Below, piece after piece: positions 23,646 to 32,830 of a stretch of DNA of 64,000 nucleotides. The stretch's first letter is position 1. The number at the start of each line of letters is the position of its first letter. The translations under genes and the position numbers were made by a program. Origin of the DNA: Babesia bovis T2Bo (lineage: Eukaryota; Apicomplexa; Aconoidasida; Piroplasmida; Babesiidae); assembly GCF_000165395.2 (NCBI RefSeq), contig NC_010575.1:2465001-2529000 (forward strand), in the 5' to 3' direction. The notes beneath the pieces were generated by a model that had not been told where the DNA came from, did no database searches, and saw only the letters and a list, made by a program, of their open reading frames with translations.

Positions 23646-24295
23646 GCACTGCGATATAGATATTCATATAGTAACAATAGCTCATCACAAAATCCTACAA
23701 CATAACTTCTATTTTTTAAATGTTATATACTACAAAGTAAGTATATACTGATTTACATAGCAATACTATTGAATTATACATTGCCTCGATACAATGGAAT
23801 TTCAGTAATTGTTTGGTATTATGTTTGAATGCATGAGCGGGTATTATGGAATAACTGTCTTAGTGAATTCTATATCTAGCAAATTCTGTGATACTAGGAA
23901 TTTATTATGTTTAACCAAACATTGCATGTTTCTAAGTTAATATCTAAAAAATATGCTCAACCATAGTTGAATCATACTAAAAAGATGGAGATATAAACGC
24001 ATTATGGAATCCAATGTAATGTCGATACATAATAACTTATCACTTGACACAGTACATAAATTTAGTCAATTTAGATGCCTTTTCGTTAAGGATTACATTA
24101 AACATAGATTACAAGCGGTACCTAAAAATAAAAGATTAATTTTAATTTATTTTTATAAAAAAACAAGAAATACAATAGGCAAACTGCATGTTTTCCTATT
24201 AGCAATTATTGATATAAATATCCAATGAAAAGATTCACATACAATCTTTGGTTGCGTTATTAATCCTATAATAGCCAAATTACTGTCAATGCAAA
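23646..24295. other. Spacer between the secreted paralogues
   Basis: A 650-bp AT-rich region. It contains a 74-codon ATG frame (24004-24228) of Lys/Ile/Phe-rich composition, which looks like chance ORF in AT-rich DNA. No known RNA is seen. It presumably carries the promoter of the second paralogue. Confidence 0.5.
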
Positions 24296-25594
24296 ATGTT
24301 AATACAAACGTTGGTATTCACAACACTAGTGTCACTAGGGTTAACACTCAAGCCCTGCATGGGACAGCAGCCAAGTACCACAGTGGATCTATACAAAAAG
24401 GAATTTCACGAGAATATTAAAGTATACCACGGATCATTCAGCAATGGAGGCAAATATAAAATGCTACGCACAACAGCTGAGTATGCAAAGGATATACTAT
24501 ACGACGGGTACTACATAATATCAACGAGAGCTGATTGTGGTGACCTGGCAGACATTTTCATAGAAGAGTATAGACGCGATCTAGAAGTCATTGTAGGAGT
24601 TATATACGCTGGAGAAGAAGTTAAAAGACTAATACAACGACACTACTTTGCTAAACGTGATGGGTATTTCGAAAGAGTGGATCGTCATGATAAAATGGTA
24701 TTCGTTGCAGGACCAATGAAAGTGGGTATCGATATGTATCTAAAAGACTGGCATACAGCAATAGATACTTACACAACGTATAAGGGACACAGACCGCTGT
24801 ATTGGTACCTACTGTGCAATTTTAAAGGAGACTACCGGTATAAAACAGAAAGCCGTTATTGGTTCGGCGATGGTGAATTCCATATATCGCCCATAACTAG
24901 CGTGGATAATGAACCAACTCCTGAAGGAATGCCAAAATCAGCACTCATAGCCAATATATATGGATTCCATAAAACAGCCAACTTCTACACGTTCTCAATG
25001 GATTGTAGCTACGACACTTTATACACCGTCAGGATACCTAAAAATGAAGATGGTATATTCCGACCAAGAAATATAAACACTTATCCGACATCATACCTAG
25101 ACGTGCATCTGCCTCCTTTAAAAGACAGAAGCACAACTATTACCATCGATATATCCGATATAGTAGTCCACGCACCAGAAATAATAATACTAAGCAAACT
25201 AAAAAAGGGAAATTGGTTCTATTCGCAACATAGCATTATACCTATCAAGAATCCGGCATATGTATCAGTTACAGTTGTAGATGGAATAAATAAATGTACC
25301 CTATATACACCAGTAGATGACGAATTTGTCACTTATGTAGAAGTATTCGAACATGTAACAAACAGTATGCAATATGTCGTAGTACACGCCCGTAAGGAGC
25401 TACCTGGAAGTACCATTGAAAACCCAATGTACAAACATGACCTGAAGCTGTATAAGCTTAGAAATGTAGAAAAACCAGTATCATACATCGATTTTACCCA
25501 ACTACGCCCAGAAGCAATTCTCGATCATCTATACAACATACGAGTTGAACCCCTTGTACCTGGCAGTGCTATTAGCGGTGCCATCAAAACTTAA
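24296..25594 (+). CDS. Secreted lineage-specific protein B (tandem paralogue)
   Basis: A single exon encoding 432 residues, with a signal peptide (MLIQTLVFTTLVSLGLTLKPC, cleavage near residue 23). It has the same size and order of blocks as the upstream paralogue: a Cys-Asp/Glu motif near residue 80, FHISPITSV, DGIFRP, ITIDISDI, EIIILSKLKKGNWFYSQ, and FVTYVEVFEHV followed by QYVVVHA. Identity is modest and clearest in the C-terminal half, so the duplication is old or the proteins evolve fast. No anchor or known domain is visible. I do not recognise the family. Confidence 0.8.
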   Translation: MLIQTLVFTTLVSLGLTLKPCMGQQPSTTVDLYKKEFHENIKVYHGSFSNGGKYKMLRTTAEYAKDILYDGYYIISTRADCGDLADIFIEEYRRDLEVIVGVIYAGEEVKRLIQRHYFAKRDGYFERVDRHDKMVFVAGPMKVGIDMYLKDWHTAIDTYTTYKGHRPLYWYLLCNFKGDYRYKTESRYWFGDGEFHISPITSVDNEPTPEGMPKSALIANIYGFHKTANFYTFSMDCSYDTLYTVRIPKNEDGIFRPRNINTYPTSYLDVHLPPLKDRSTTITIDISDIVVHAPEIIILSKLKKGNWFYSQHSIIPIKNPAYVSVTVVDGINKCTLYTPVDDEFVTYVEVFEHVTNSMQYVVVHARKELPGSTIENPMYKHDLKLYKLRNVEKPVSYIDFTQLRPEAILDHLYNIRVEPLVPGSAISGAIKT

Positions 25595-25984
25595 AACTTC
25601 AGGTCAGCTAAGGTGCTTACTACTGTCAAATGGGTACTGTGAGTCTAGAGTTATCAAATCGTATAACACCAGGACATCTAGACAAGACATATAGACTACC
25701 AGGTGCGATATGTAGCCGGCACATACAAGAGATTAATGTTGACACCTAGAAAGTACTTCACAACTCAAGCATTACCTAGGAACTCCTAGGGAAACCCATT
25801 CATACTTTCACTATAAAAATTACATCACTAATTTTACCAGTAAATGTCAATTAAGTGTTTACATGGGTTATATAGAGTACGTAAATCAGTTGCCAGAAAT
25901 GGTGACTATCCTTATATGACAAACGAAATACAATAGTACCTAGGTAGAATCCAATTGTTATTAGGATGTCACACAGTATATAAC
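25595..25984. other. Intergenic between convergent genes
   Basis: A 390-bp spacer where the secreted paralogue and TCF25 converge. Apart from a CCTAGG duplication near 25776-25790, nothing stands out. Confidence 0.5.
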
Positions 25985-27898
25985 TCACTGCAAGGCAATA
26001 GGTAGACTATGTGATGCAAGATCAAACTCAGCCACTATGATGTCTTCCGTATCAAATGGAAGCTTTATGTCTAACCTGAATGATAGCCACAAATCGCGAA
26101 ATGCGTCTAATATGCCAGCACCATCCTCCGTGCGATATATATCTACGATTAAATTTGCCGTTTGGTTGAGAAGGAATAGAGACTCGTTGCGCCATATGTC
26201 GCATGTTTTCTTCAAGTAGCATTTCAAGAGCATTGTGTCACTCTTATAGACATCACTGCACCAAGTAATGAACGGTTCCGTATGAGTGTATACAGCCAAT
26301 TCCGACGCGAAGGGTTCCTTGCTTAGCAGTGATATAATACCCGGATACTGCAAAATTGCTCTCAGAAGATACAACTGAGCGCGTCTGGAGCCGTATTGTT
26401 CCGTATCCTGCTCACCAGGATGGAATCTAACCCCAAGTTTACTTTCTTCGAGTGTTAGAAACTGCTTTATCATTTGTAAGTCAGAGTCCGTTGCAGGAAT
26501 CTCGATTGTATCCACTTTCTCCTTGGTTGCATAGTCCATAGCAACACCAAAGGCAAAGTTGGGTAATATCCAATGAAGCGGGACGCTATATTCCAATGCC
26601 CTGGCATAGGCAACGGAAAATGGATATAGACCAATACCAGAAGTGTTCATAATATACATATCAATATGTAACAGTGCATGTGATATATCACTTGGGAAGT
26701 CCAGAAGCAGGAGTAATTTACAAATAGCCAGGGATACTTCCCACTGACCTTGGCGCTCAAGGGATATCATATAGAGTATCAAAAGACGATACACAATCAA
26801 ATTGCTGTTAACAGTGCTTGGTAGCCATACCTATGCACCTATATACCACTGGGCAATAAACATACATTAGAGAAGCCACTTTCATCAATACGCCATGGAG
26901 AGAATCTAGGTGGAAATGCCGCTTGAATGTACTGAACAGCCGAGAATAAGAATGTAAAGGCGTCCTCATGATGACCCTGAAGTTATGGTTACTAACAGAA
27001 ATACTCTTATTCTAGGTACAGATACTAAAGCGTTGCAACGTACCTGTAAAGTGCTAATGCAGCTGGCGCGCAGCAACACCTCAATGTGCTGCGGGTTGGC
27101 ATCCAAGATGCGTCGTAACAATCCAGGGTCCTGACTGTCCACGGCCATTAAACACATCTCCTGGACGTTCTTATAGCTAAGAATATTAGTTCCAGAACAA
27201 TGCGGCCTACCGGTCACTAAATTCAACAACAAAACGCTCACGCTTTGTTTTAGCGTCAACTGAGCCCTTTATGCGAATGTCCCTCGGGATAATAGTACGC
27301 AACTTGTCGGCAACCTTTGGAGGAATACCAGGAACCAACCAATTGCGACTTTGTAATGACCCAATCATACCCTTCGATAATCGCATCCTAGCACTGGAAC
27401 GAGTATCCATTTCTGTAGAATATAGTCAAGTTAGTTGCAATAGACTTACGTAACCCAGGAATGCGAAATGATCTAGGGTCAATTCGTAAGCAGTCTAGCT
27501 TATTAGTCTCTCCATGAGAATCAATGTCTACTGGCTTTGGTTGCTTAGCGATAAACGACTCCAATAGGGCATCGTCGCTATCCTGGATAACGTTACACTA
27601 AGAAACATTAACATACCGAATCGGATTCCAGGGTATCGTCATTCAGAGCTATTGTAACATTATCTCGATATTCTTGTTCACTATCGAGTTCATCACTGTT
27701 CTCTGATGCGGAGTCTTCATCGGCAGATTGCGTATCACTACTGCTATCCTCCGAAGAATCCACTAACTCCCGATATGCAGCAAAGCTAGACTTCGGCCTG
27801 TTGACCTGAACTATTGGAGATGTGATAGGCACAGAGTCGTCAGCATCATCCTTCTTCTCGCGCTCGCGCAATAAGCGACGAATCTGCCTAGTAGACAT
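25985..27898 (-). CDS. TCF25/Rqc1-like protein of the ribosome quality control complex
   Basis: Seven exons: 27898-27617, 27597-27450, 27412-27211, 27176-27044, 26976-26866, 26838-26831 (8 nt) and 26804-25985. They encode 567 residues. The N-terminus (MSTRQIRRLLRER, then an acidic Ser/Asp/Glu stretch), LRIDPRSF, NWLVPGIPPKV, the EFSDRYKNVQEMCLMAV block, and a C-terminal helical region with CKLLLLLDFPSDISHALLHID and LPNFAFGVAMDYA match the TCF25 (Nulp1) family. Yeast Rqc1 works with the E3 Ltn1 on stalled 60S nascent chains. The 8-nt exon, flanked by 27- and 26-nt introns, is the only arrangement I found that keeps frame. Confidence 0.88.
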
Positions 27899-28029
27899 GG
27901 TATGCCAATAAAAAGCGATATGTGCCGTTGTTGTATACTAGGATCTAATGTGTATAAGTGTTGATGTGTATAGTGCTAGGGTAAGTAATGGTTACGCGAC
28001 ACTCCATAGTCGCCTTCAACACATCAGTG

Positions 28030-29427
28030 CTACTTGCCAGTGACAGTGTCTAACCAAAGGTCTAGATCGCCTATGGACACCCTGGAAGTATCCAGGTCAA
28101 AGTCCTTGACCCAAAGTGGAGGGTCATCGGATACCGAGATTCTACCATCCCATACGTACCGCAAGGCATGGAGGAATATGCCAGTAGGACTCACGTGAAC
28201 GCCATCAACTACCTTATTGAGTCCTATGTGGTGTTTTGCACTTGCATGGTTGACATTGGCAGGCTCTGGTGATATGAATCCCAGTTCAGGGAGTACCCAG
28301 TGGCCCTGCTCATTAACCTCCCAATGGACTATAGGTAATGGCTTGAAGTATTCCACACTCGATGATAACTCGCCATCGTTGTAACACTTGTCATTGGATA
28401 TAGGGTAACCAAGGTATTTGAGATGAGCCCTTATTTGGTGAGTCCTACCAGTAACAGGATAGCATAACAACAATGATTCATCCAGGGAACTGTTATAAGA
28501 TAACATGCGAAAACGCGTTTCAGCAACTTTCACGTCCTTCTTCGTGTCATCTAAAGTAAACTCATGCATACTGAGCTTGTGCGATACGCATCTCATGAAA
28601 CCATGGCAGCAGGCAACACTACCGTTGCCAACACCTATTCCATCATTTATACTGATACACTCATGGTCACCAAATACATTGGTGAAATCACCCTTAACAC
28701 GAGCTATGTATACCTTCCGGAATCTGCTGTTACGTATACCCTCGCAAAATTCCGAAGCGGCCTTGCTGCTTTTAGCAAGGATAATGACACCCGATGTCAG
28801 CTTGTCTAGCCGGTGCACAGGATATAGGGTCCTGGCGCTATCCTTAAAGACCTCATTCTTCAGGACCTCGACTAGCGTGTTGTAATAGTAAGTACCAGTG
28901 TGATATAGCGGCAAACTAGATGGCTTTGATACTGCGATGTAATCATCATCCTCATGGAGAATGCGAACACTAGAGTCAAGAGCCATTTGCTCATGAACCA
29001 GTGCTAAATGCCATATCTTCTCATTAGGACGACATATATGCTCCAGGACATAGTCACCAGGGTCCGGATATAAATCATTACCCTCACGGTCATATACTTT
29101 AATCAACCCATGAACACAGGCATGTTTTATATATTCATCAGTAAAAGCTGCAAACTCTGCACGAAGTACATCATATAACCTGCGTTTAAACCATCTCCCC
29201 TTGGTGTAGCTCTCATAGACGTGGTTGTATGGCAATACTATCCTGAACCCATCCTTGAAGTAGTATATTTGATTGCCACGTTTCACGTTTGTATCAGAGG
29301 AATCAGGACCACAGGGTCCAGGAATCGATGGTAACGCGTTGTCATCAGCCCTAGAACTTAACTTCTGCCTTTTATGGCGACTACGTATCAATGCTGAGCC
29401 ATCGTCATTGCCTTCGTTGACCGTCAT
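28030..29427 (-). CDS. RluA/Pus9-type RNA pseudouridine synthase
   Basis: A single exon of 465 residues from the ATG at 29427. The catalytic motif HRLDKLTSGVIILAKS (Asp is the nucleophile) and the later TGRTHQIRAHLKYLGYPI motif are clear. The preceding GFRIVLPYNHVYE...KGRWFKRRLYDVLRAEF region, an S4-like start, resembles RPUSD2/Pus8/Pus9 enzymes that modify tRNA position 31/32. An alternative ATG at 29526 would add 33 hydrophobic residues (ISTVLILFVHIF), which could be a signal or organellar leader. A TTTACACTAAAG just before 29462 could instead be a 5'-UTR splice acceptor. The C-terminal ~90 residues are less conserved. Confidence 0.9.
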   Translation of the reverse strand: MTVNEGNDDGSALIRSRHKRQKLSSRADDNALPSIPGPCGPDSSDTNVKRGNQIYYFKDGFRIVLPYNHVYESYTKGRWFKRRLYDVLRAEFAAFTDEYIKHACVHGLIKVYDREGNDLYPDPGDYVLEHICRPNEKIWHLALVHEQMALDSSVRILHEDDDYIAVSKPSSLPLYHTGTYYYNTLVEVLKNEVFKDSARTLYPVHRLDKLTSGVIILAKSSKAASEFCEGIRNSRFRKVYIARVKGDFTNVFGDHECISINDGIGVGNGSVACCHGFMRCVSHKLSMHEFTLDDTKKDVKVAETRFRMLSYNSSLDESLLLCYPVTGRTHQIRAHLKYLGYPISNDKCYNDGELSSSVEYFKPLPIVHWEVNEQGHWVLPELGFISPEPANVNHASAKHHIGLNKVVDGVHVSPTGIFLHALRYVWDGRISVSDDPPLWVKDFDLDTSRVSIGDLDLWLDTVTGK

Positions 29428-29846
29428 TGTGGCACTTGGAATTCGCAACACTGTCTTGAAAGTACCACATTCCTTTAGTGTAAAGATATGAACAAACAAA
29501 ATTAACACCGTGGATATGTTTGACATAAAGATATGGCATTCCAAGAAGACAGCACTGTACAAGTCCAATTAAATCCAAACACAGTACACATTGTAGAACT
29601 ACAGATACACCTAGATGAAATGGTATTACCTTTACATCAGTAAAGGTAATTATGCTCTTACACCACCATATCTGGCATCCATAGATATAATGTGTAGGGA
29701 TCCAGCAGCGTGGCACATAACTCTCAGGAGAGATTGAAAACTATTTTAATTGCAATAGTCATGGAATGTATAAGATGTTGTGAATTCTTTTGGGTCACAT
29801 AGTTACAGGATTCCCGGGATTTAACGAACTTGATTGCTATGCAGAT
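29428..29846. other. Divergent promoter region with an 11-bp perfect palindrome
   Basis: A 419-bp spacer between the divergent pseudouridine synthase and RBBP6-like genes. Positions 29625-29635 (ATTACCTTTAC) and 29640-29650 are exact reverse complements around the four-base loop ATCA. This could be a shared regulatory element. No other gene is seen. Confidence 0.6.
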
Positions 29847-31424
29847 ATGGTGAGCACCGGAGGAGTAATATTCTACCGTTTCAGCAGTGAACGGCGCATA
29901 TGGCGTGAACTGCAATTAGATAGCTCTGGAGGGATCCTGGTGTCCGATCTAAAAATATTAATCGCACAAGAGACAAGTTTGTCCAAGGATTTTACAAGGA
30001 AAACTAACCTGACGGTATCTCTATACGATGAAAACTCATCGGAAGAACCAAGACCGTTAGATGACAATGTAGTTGTACACGTAGGAAGCCGTGTTCTGCT
30101 GAATCGCGTCGCTTGGGTGCAAGCAACGCCTATCTACCACGAAGCTAGAACACAGTTTGAGGGTGTAGTAATAGAGGAAAAACCTAATTTGCACCCGTTT
30201 CCCGTATCGCTCATTTGCAAGCTCTGCGGATCGCCAATGAACGACCCAGTCCTTATAAAGTGTTCCGCTAACTGTGGTTACAGCGGATGCTGCACCTGTT
30301 TGGTTTCACATTTTAAGGATTTCTTAATTAAAAATGAAGATGACGTAGATAACATCTTATATACATTATCTGAACATAAACCATGCCCATTCTGTAAACG
30401 TGGGCTGGTTTCATGCTTCATACATAATCGACAGATGGCATCAGTGCTACTTGAACTGGACTACAGCAAGTTCGACATACCGTCGTTAAACACAGCGACA
30501 AGCGGCTCCGAAACCAATGAAGCTGGCAGTGCCAGCACCGTGGCAATGGTAATCCCAAAACACTTCTTGCTGTGCGTGGACAATACGTTGCTAGAGGCTA
30601 TGCGGGAGCATATGCTCCTACCGATACATATAGACAGCCTCCTTGCACCCAAGGGAGATGCCCAAAGTGAAGCTACATCCAACACCTATAAAGATATATC
30701 GGTTATTGTAGTGTCGTACGTTGGTGGTGGCACTTCATTCAGTGCCATGGGAGTTGTACGACCGTTGCAGGAAGATCGCACAAATCTGGAATTCATCAAG
30801 TTAGCGAGAGCACACACCGCCAGGAAGTTCATGTGGCTGCATAACAATACCGAGCCACTACTAATCCCAGCACGACGCCAACCATTGTTTACCTATTTTG
30901 GTGCCAAGCGATTTAGCCCAGTGGCACTTAATAGTACCAACGACGTGATGTGGAGGTATCGCAGCGAAGTTAGCATTGAAGTAGGGCTTAAACGGAAAGC
31001 GTTCGATGCCGCATTTGAAGCTATTTTTGGCATACAATCTGAAGGGCTCATGACGAAAGTTGAAAACAACAATAAAAACTGGCTGGAACTAGCATTCCCA
31101 GAAGGACCAAGTCCGATGTATATAGATAAACATGGTAATGTATTAACCAATGGGAATGACGCTGATATTGATACGGGAAACCCATATCTTGGCTATGCAG
31201 CAATAATGCCACTGCTAAGTGAATCACAATTCCTAAAACTAAGGTATTTGCAAAGAGCTGCAAAGGAAGGGTTCCTCCAGCAGTTTACAGAACTTATAGT
31301 AAACCAGTTTCCACCCGAGGAGGGTGAGAGCCTGCTAGAGAAGGCATACACAAACACGTGGAATCGCCATGTGGAATATGATATCGCTACTGTTGATAAT
31401 GCTACAGTCAAACAGGAACAATAA
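29847..31424 (+). CDS. RBBP6/Mpe1-like DWNN-domain RING protein
   Basis: A single exon of 525 residues from the ATG at 29847; an upstream in-frame TTG at 29790 is not needed. Residues ~1-85 form a DWNN ubiquitin-like domain (GGVIFYRFSSERRIW, then VSLYDENSSEE and VGSRVLLNRV). At about residues 124-185 lies a RING/U-box-like zinc domain (CKLCGSPMNDPVLIKCSANC, CCTCL, HKPCPFCKRG). Family members Mpe1 and RBBP6 belong to the cleavage and polyadenylation machinery and can act as ubiquitin ligases. The CCHC zinc knuckle that usually sits between the two domains is absent here. The C-terminal ~300 residues are of unknown fold. Confidence 0.85.
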   Translation: MVSTGGVIFYRFSSERRIWRELQLDSSGGILVSDLKILIAQETSLSKDFTRKTNLTVSLYDENSSEEPRPLDDNVVVHVGSRVLLNRVAWVQATPIYHEARTQFEGVVIEEKPNLHPFPVSLICKLCGSPMNDPVLIKCSANCGYSGCCTCLVSHFKDFLIKNEDDVDNILYTLSEHKPCPFCKRGLVSCFIHNRQMASVLLELDYSKFDIPSLNTATSGSETNEAGSASTVAMVIPKHFLLCVDNTLLEAMREHMLLPIHIDSLLAPKGDAQSEATSNTYKDISVIVVSYVGGGTSFSAMGVVRPLQEDRTNLEFIKLARAHTARKFMWLHNNTEPLLIPARRQPLFTYFGAKRFSPVALNSTNDVMWRYRSEVSIEVGLKRKAFDAAFEAIFGIQSEGLMTKVENNNKNWLELAFPEGPSPMYIDKHGNVLTNGNDADIDTGNPYLGYAAIMPLLSESQFLKLRYLQRAAKEGFLQQFTELIVNQFPPEEGESLLEKAYTNTWNRHVEYDIATVDNATVKQEQ

Positions 31425-31644
31425 ATAAATGTGTATCAGCTGCAGCAGCACATTGTAGTAAATTAGACAGTTACAGTAGCCATAGAAGGGCGCTGGGGAT
31501 TCCTGCCCGTGACACATCGGGGCTAATGCCGTCTATCGACACGGTATCCATAAATAGATTCTATCGCTCCACCAGGTGTAATCGCAGGGCTTTATTTTTA
31601 AATTTGTGTTTAGTTATTACCCCGGGGTTGAACAAGACAGTGCC

Positions 31645-32799
31645 ATGGCGACCTTCCGTGGCATTTACACCTTTAGGCCGTCGTTAAAGCTACTAAATAG
31701 CAATTATATCCCAGCTAAAATTGGCCACACGGGGTTATATAGTCTTAACATAGCCGGTTACAGTACTTCATCCCGTGATTCTTACAATGCACGTCTTTAC
31801 GGGCGCACATGTGCTAGGTCTAATTCACAGCCACGTGAAATGAACTTTTATGGACTCATGGAATCATGTGCTAGGTATAGCACTAGTAATGCAACTGCTG
31901 AATCGAGTACTACGGAGCAGAAGACCGAAGGCAATGGCACTGCTAGTCAACCCGGCACTAAGACTGAGTCTAACTCGGGTAACACAAACGACTCTGACAC
32001 TCAAACCAATGCTGATCGCAAAAATCCATTACCAATGGGTATATTCGGCTGTGCCTCCATGGTACTAGCCGGATACTGTTTCGCTGGATTCCGGGAAAAG
32101 GACGAAACTATAATGGCAACATTAGAACGTGGTATGGATCGCATAATAGAGAAGTTAAATGGAATGTTTGTAAATGATGACGGGCCACTATTGCCAGATA
32201 TTGAAGACCTTAACTACCCACCAAATCTACCCACGTTAGTGGTTGACCTTGACAAGGTTGTAGCCAAGCTAGAATATGACCGTAGAACTGGGTGGCAACT
32301 TAAAAAGAGGCCTTATGCAGATCGGTTCTTTCGGGAATTGATAAATTATTACGAAATTGTGGTATGGTCTGACGACTCATACCCCGTAGCTACAGATGTT
32401 GCCAACCGTTGGGGACTACCAGTTATAGGGTGTATACACAGAGACCGATGCACCAAGTTCAAAGGGTCATATATCAAGGACCTTAGCAAGTTGGGACGTG
32501 ACCTAAATCGCGTTATACTGCTAGATCACGATAGAGTGGCATGCATGCTACAAGAAGATAATGCTATCCTGGTACGCGAGTTCGACGGTGACGAGAGTGA
32601 CAATGAATTACTGCATCTAATAGGACTACTAAAGACAATAGCTATTAATCCCACCGATGTGAAGCGGCAGATCATGCAGTTTGGCGGTGGACTAGACCGC
32701 GATATCGGACGCAGATTCGCCGAGAAGCACCAATACGATGCAGAACGTGCTAGAGCCAGACAGAGTCTGTCTAAGCGCCTTGGATTTAAACATTTTTAA
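31645..32799 (+). CDS. TIM50-like mitochondrial import translocase subunit
   Basis: A single exon of 384 residues from the ATG at 31645. The upstream GTG frame is ignored. An N-terminal basic/Ser/Tyr-rich leader is consistent with a mitochondrial presequence. It is followed by a low-complexity Thr/Asn/Gly linker and one hydrophobic helix (MGIFGCASMVLAGYCFAGF, about residues 132-150). The FCP1/NIF-type domain follows: LPTLVVDLDKVVAKLEYDRRTGWQ, KKRPYADRFFREL, YEIVVWSDDSYP, and RVILLDHDRVACMLQ. The second catalytic Asp of the DxDx(T/V) phosphatase motif is not in its usual context, as in other TIM50 proteins, which act as presequence receptors rather than phosphatases. Confidence 0.93.
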   Translation: MATFRGIYTFRPSLKLLNSNYIPAKIGHTGLYSLNIAGYSTSSRDSYNARLYGRTCARSNSQPREMNFYGLMESCARYSTSNATAESSTTEQKTEGNGTASQPGTKTESNSGNTNDSDTQTNADRKNPLPMGIFGCASMVLAGYCFAGFREKDETIMATLERGMDRIIEKLNGMFVNDDGPLLPDIEDLNYPPNLPTLVVDLDKVVAKLEYDRRTGWQLKKRPYADRFFRELINYYEIVVWSDDSYPVATDVANRWGLPVIGCIHRDRCTKFKGSYIKDLSKLGRDLNRVILLDHDRVACMLQEDNAILVREFDGDESDNELLHLIGLLKTIAINPTDVKRQIMQFGGGLDRDIGRRFAEKHQYDAERARARQSLSKRLGFKHF

Positions 32800-32830
32800 T
32801 ATCTATACATTTTATCACGAAATTCGGTGT

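Noticed and set aside
24004..24228. 74-codon ATG frame between the two secreted paralogues
   Set aside because: Low-complexity Lys/Ile/Phe-rich composition, typical of chance ORFs in AT-rich DNA, with no signal, domain or homology to neighbours.
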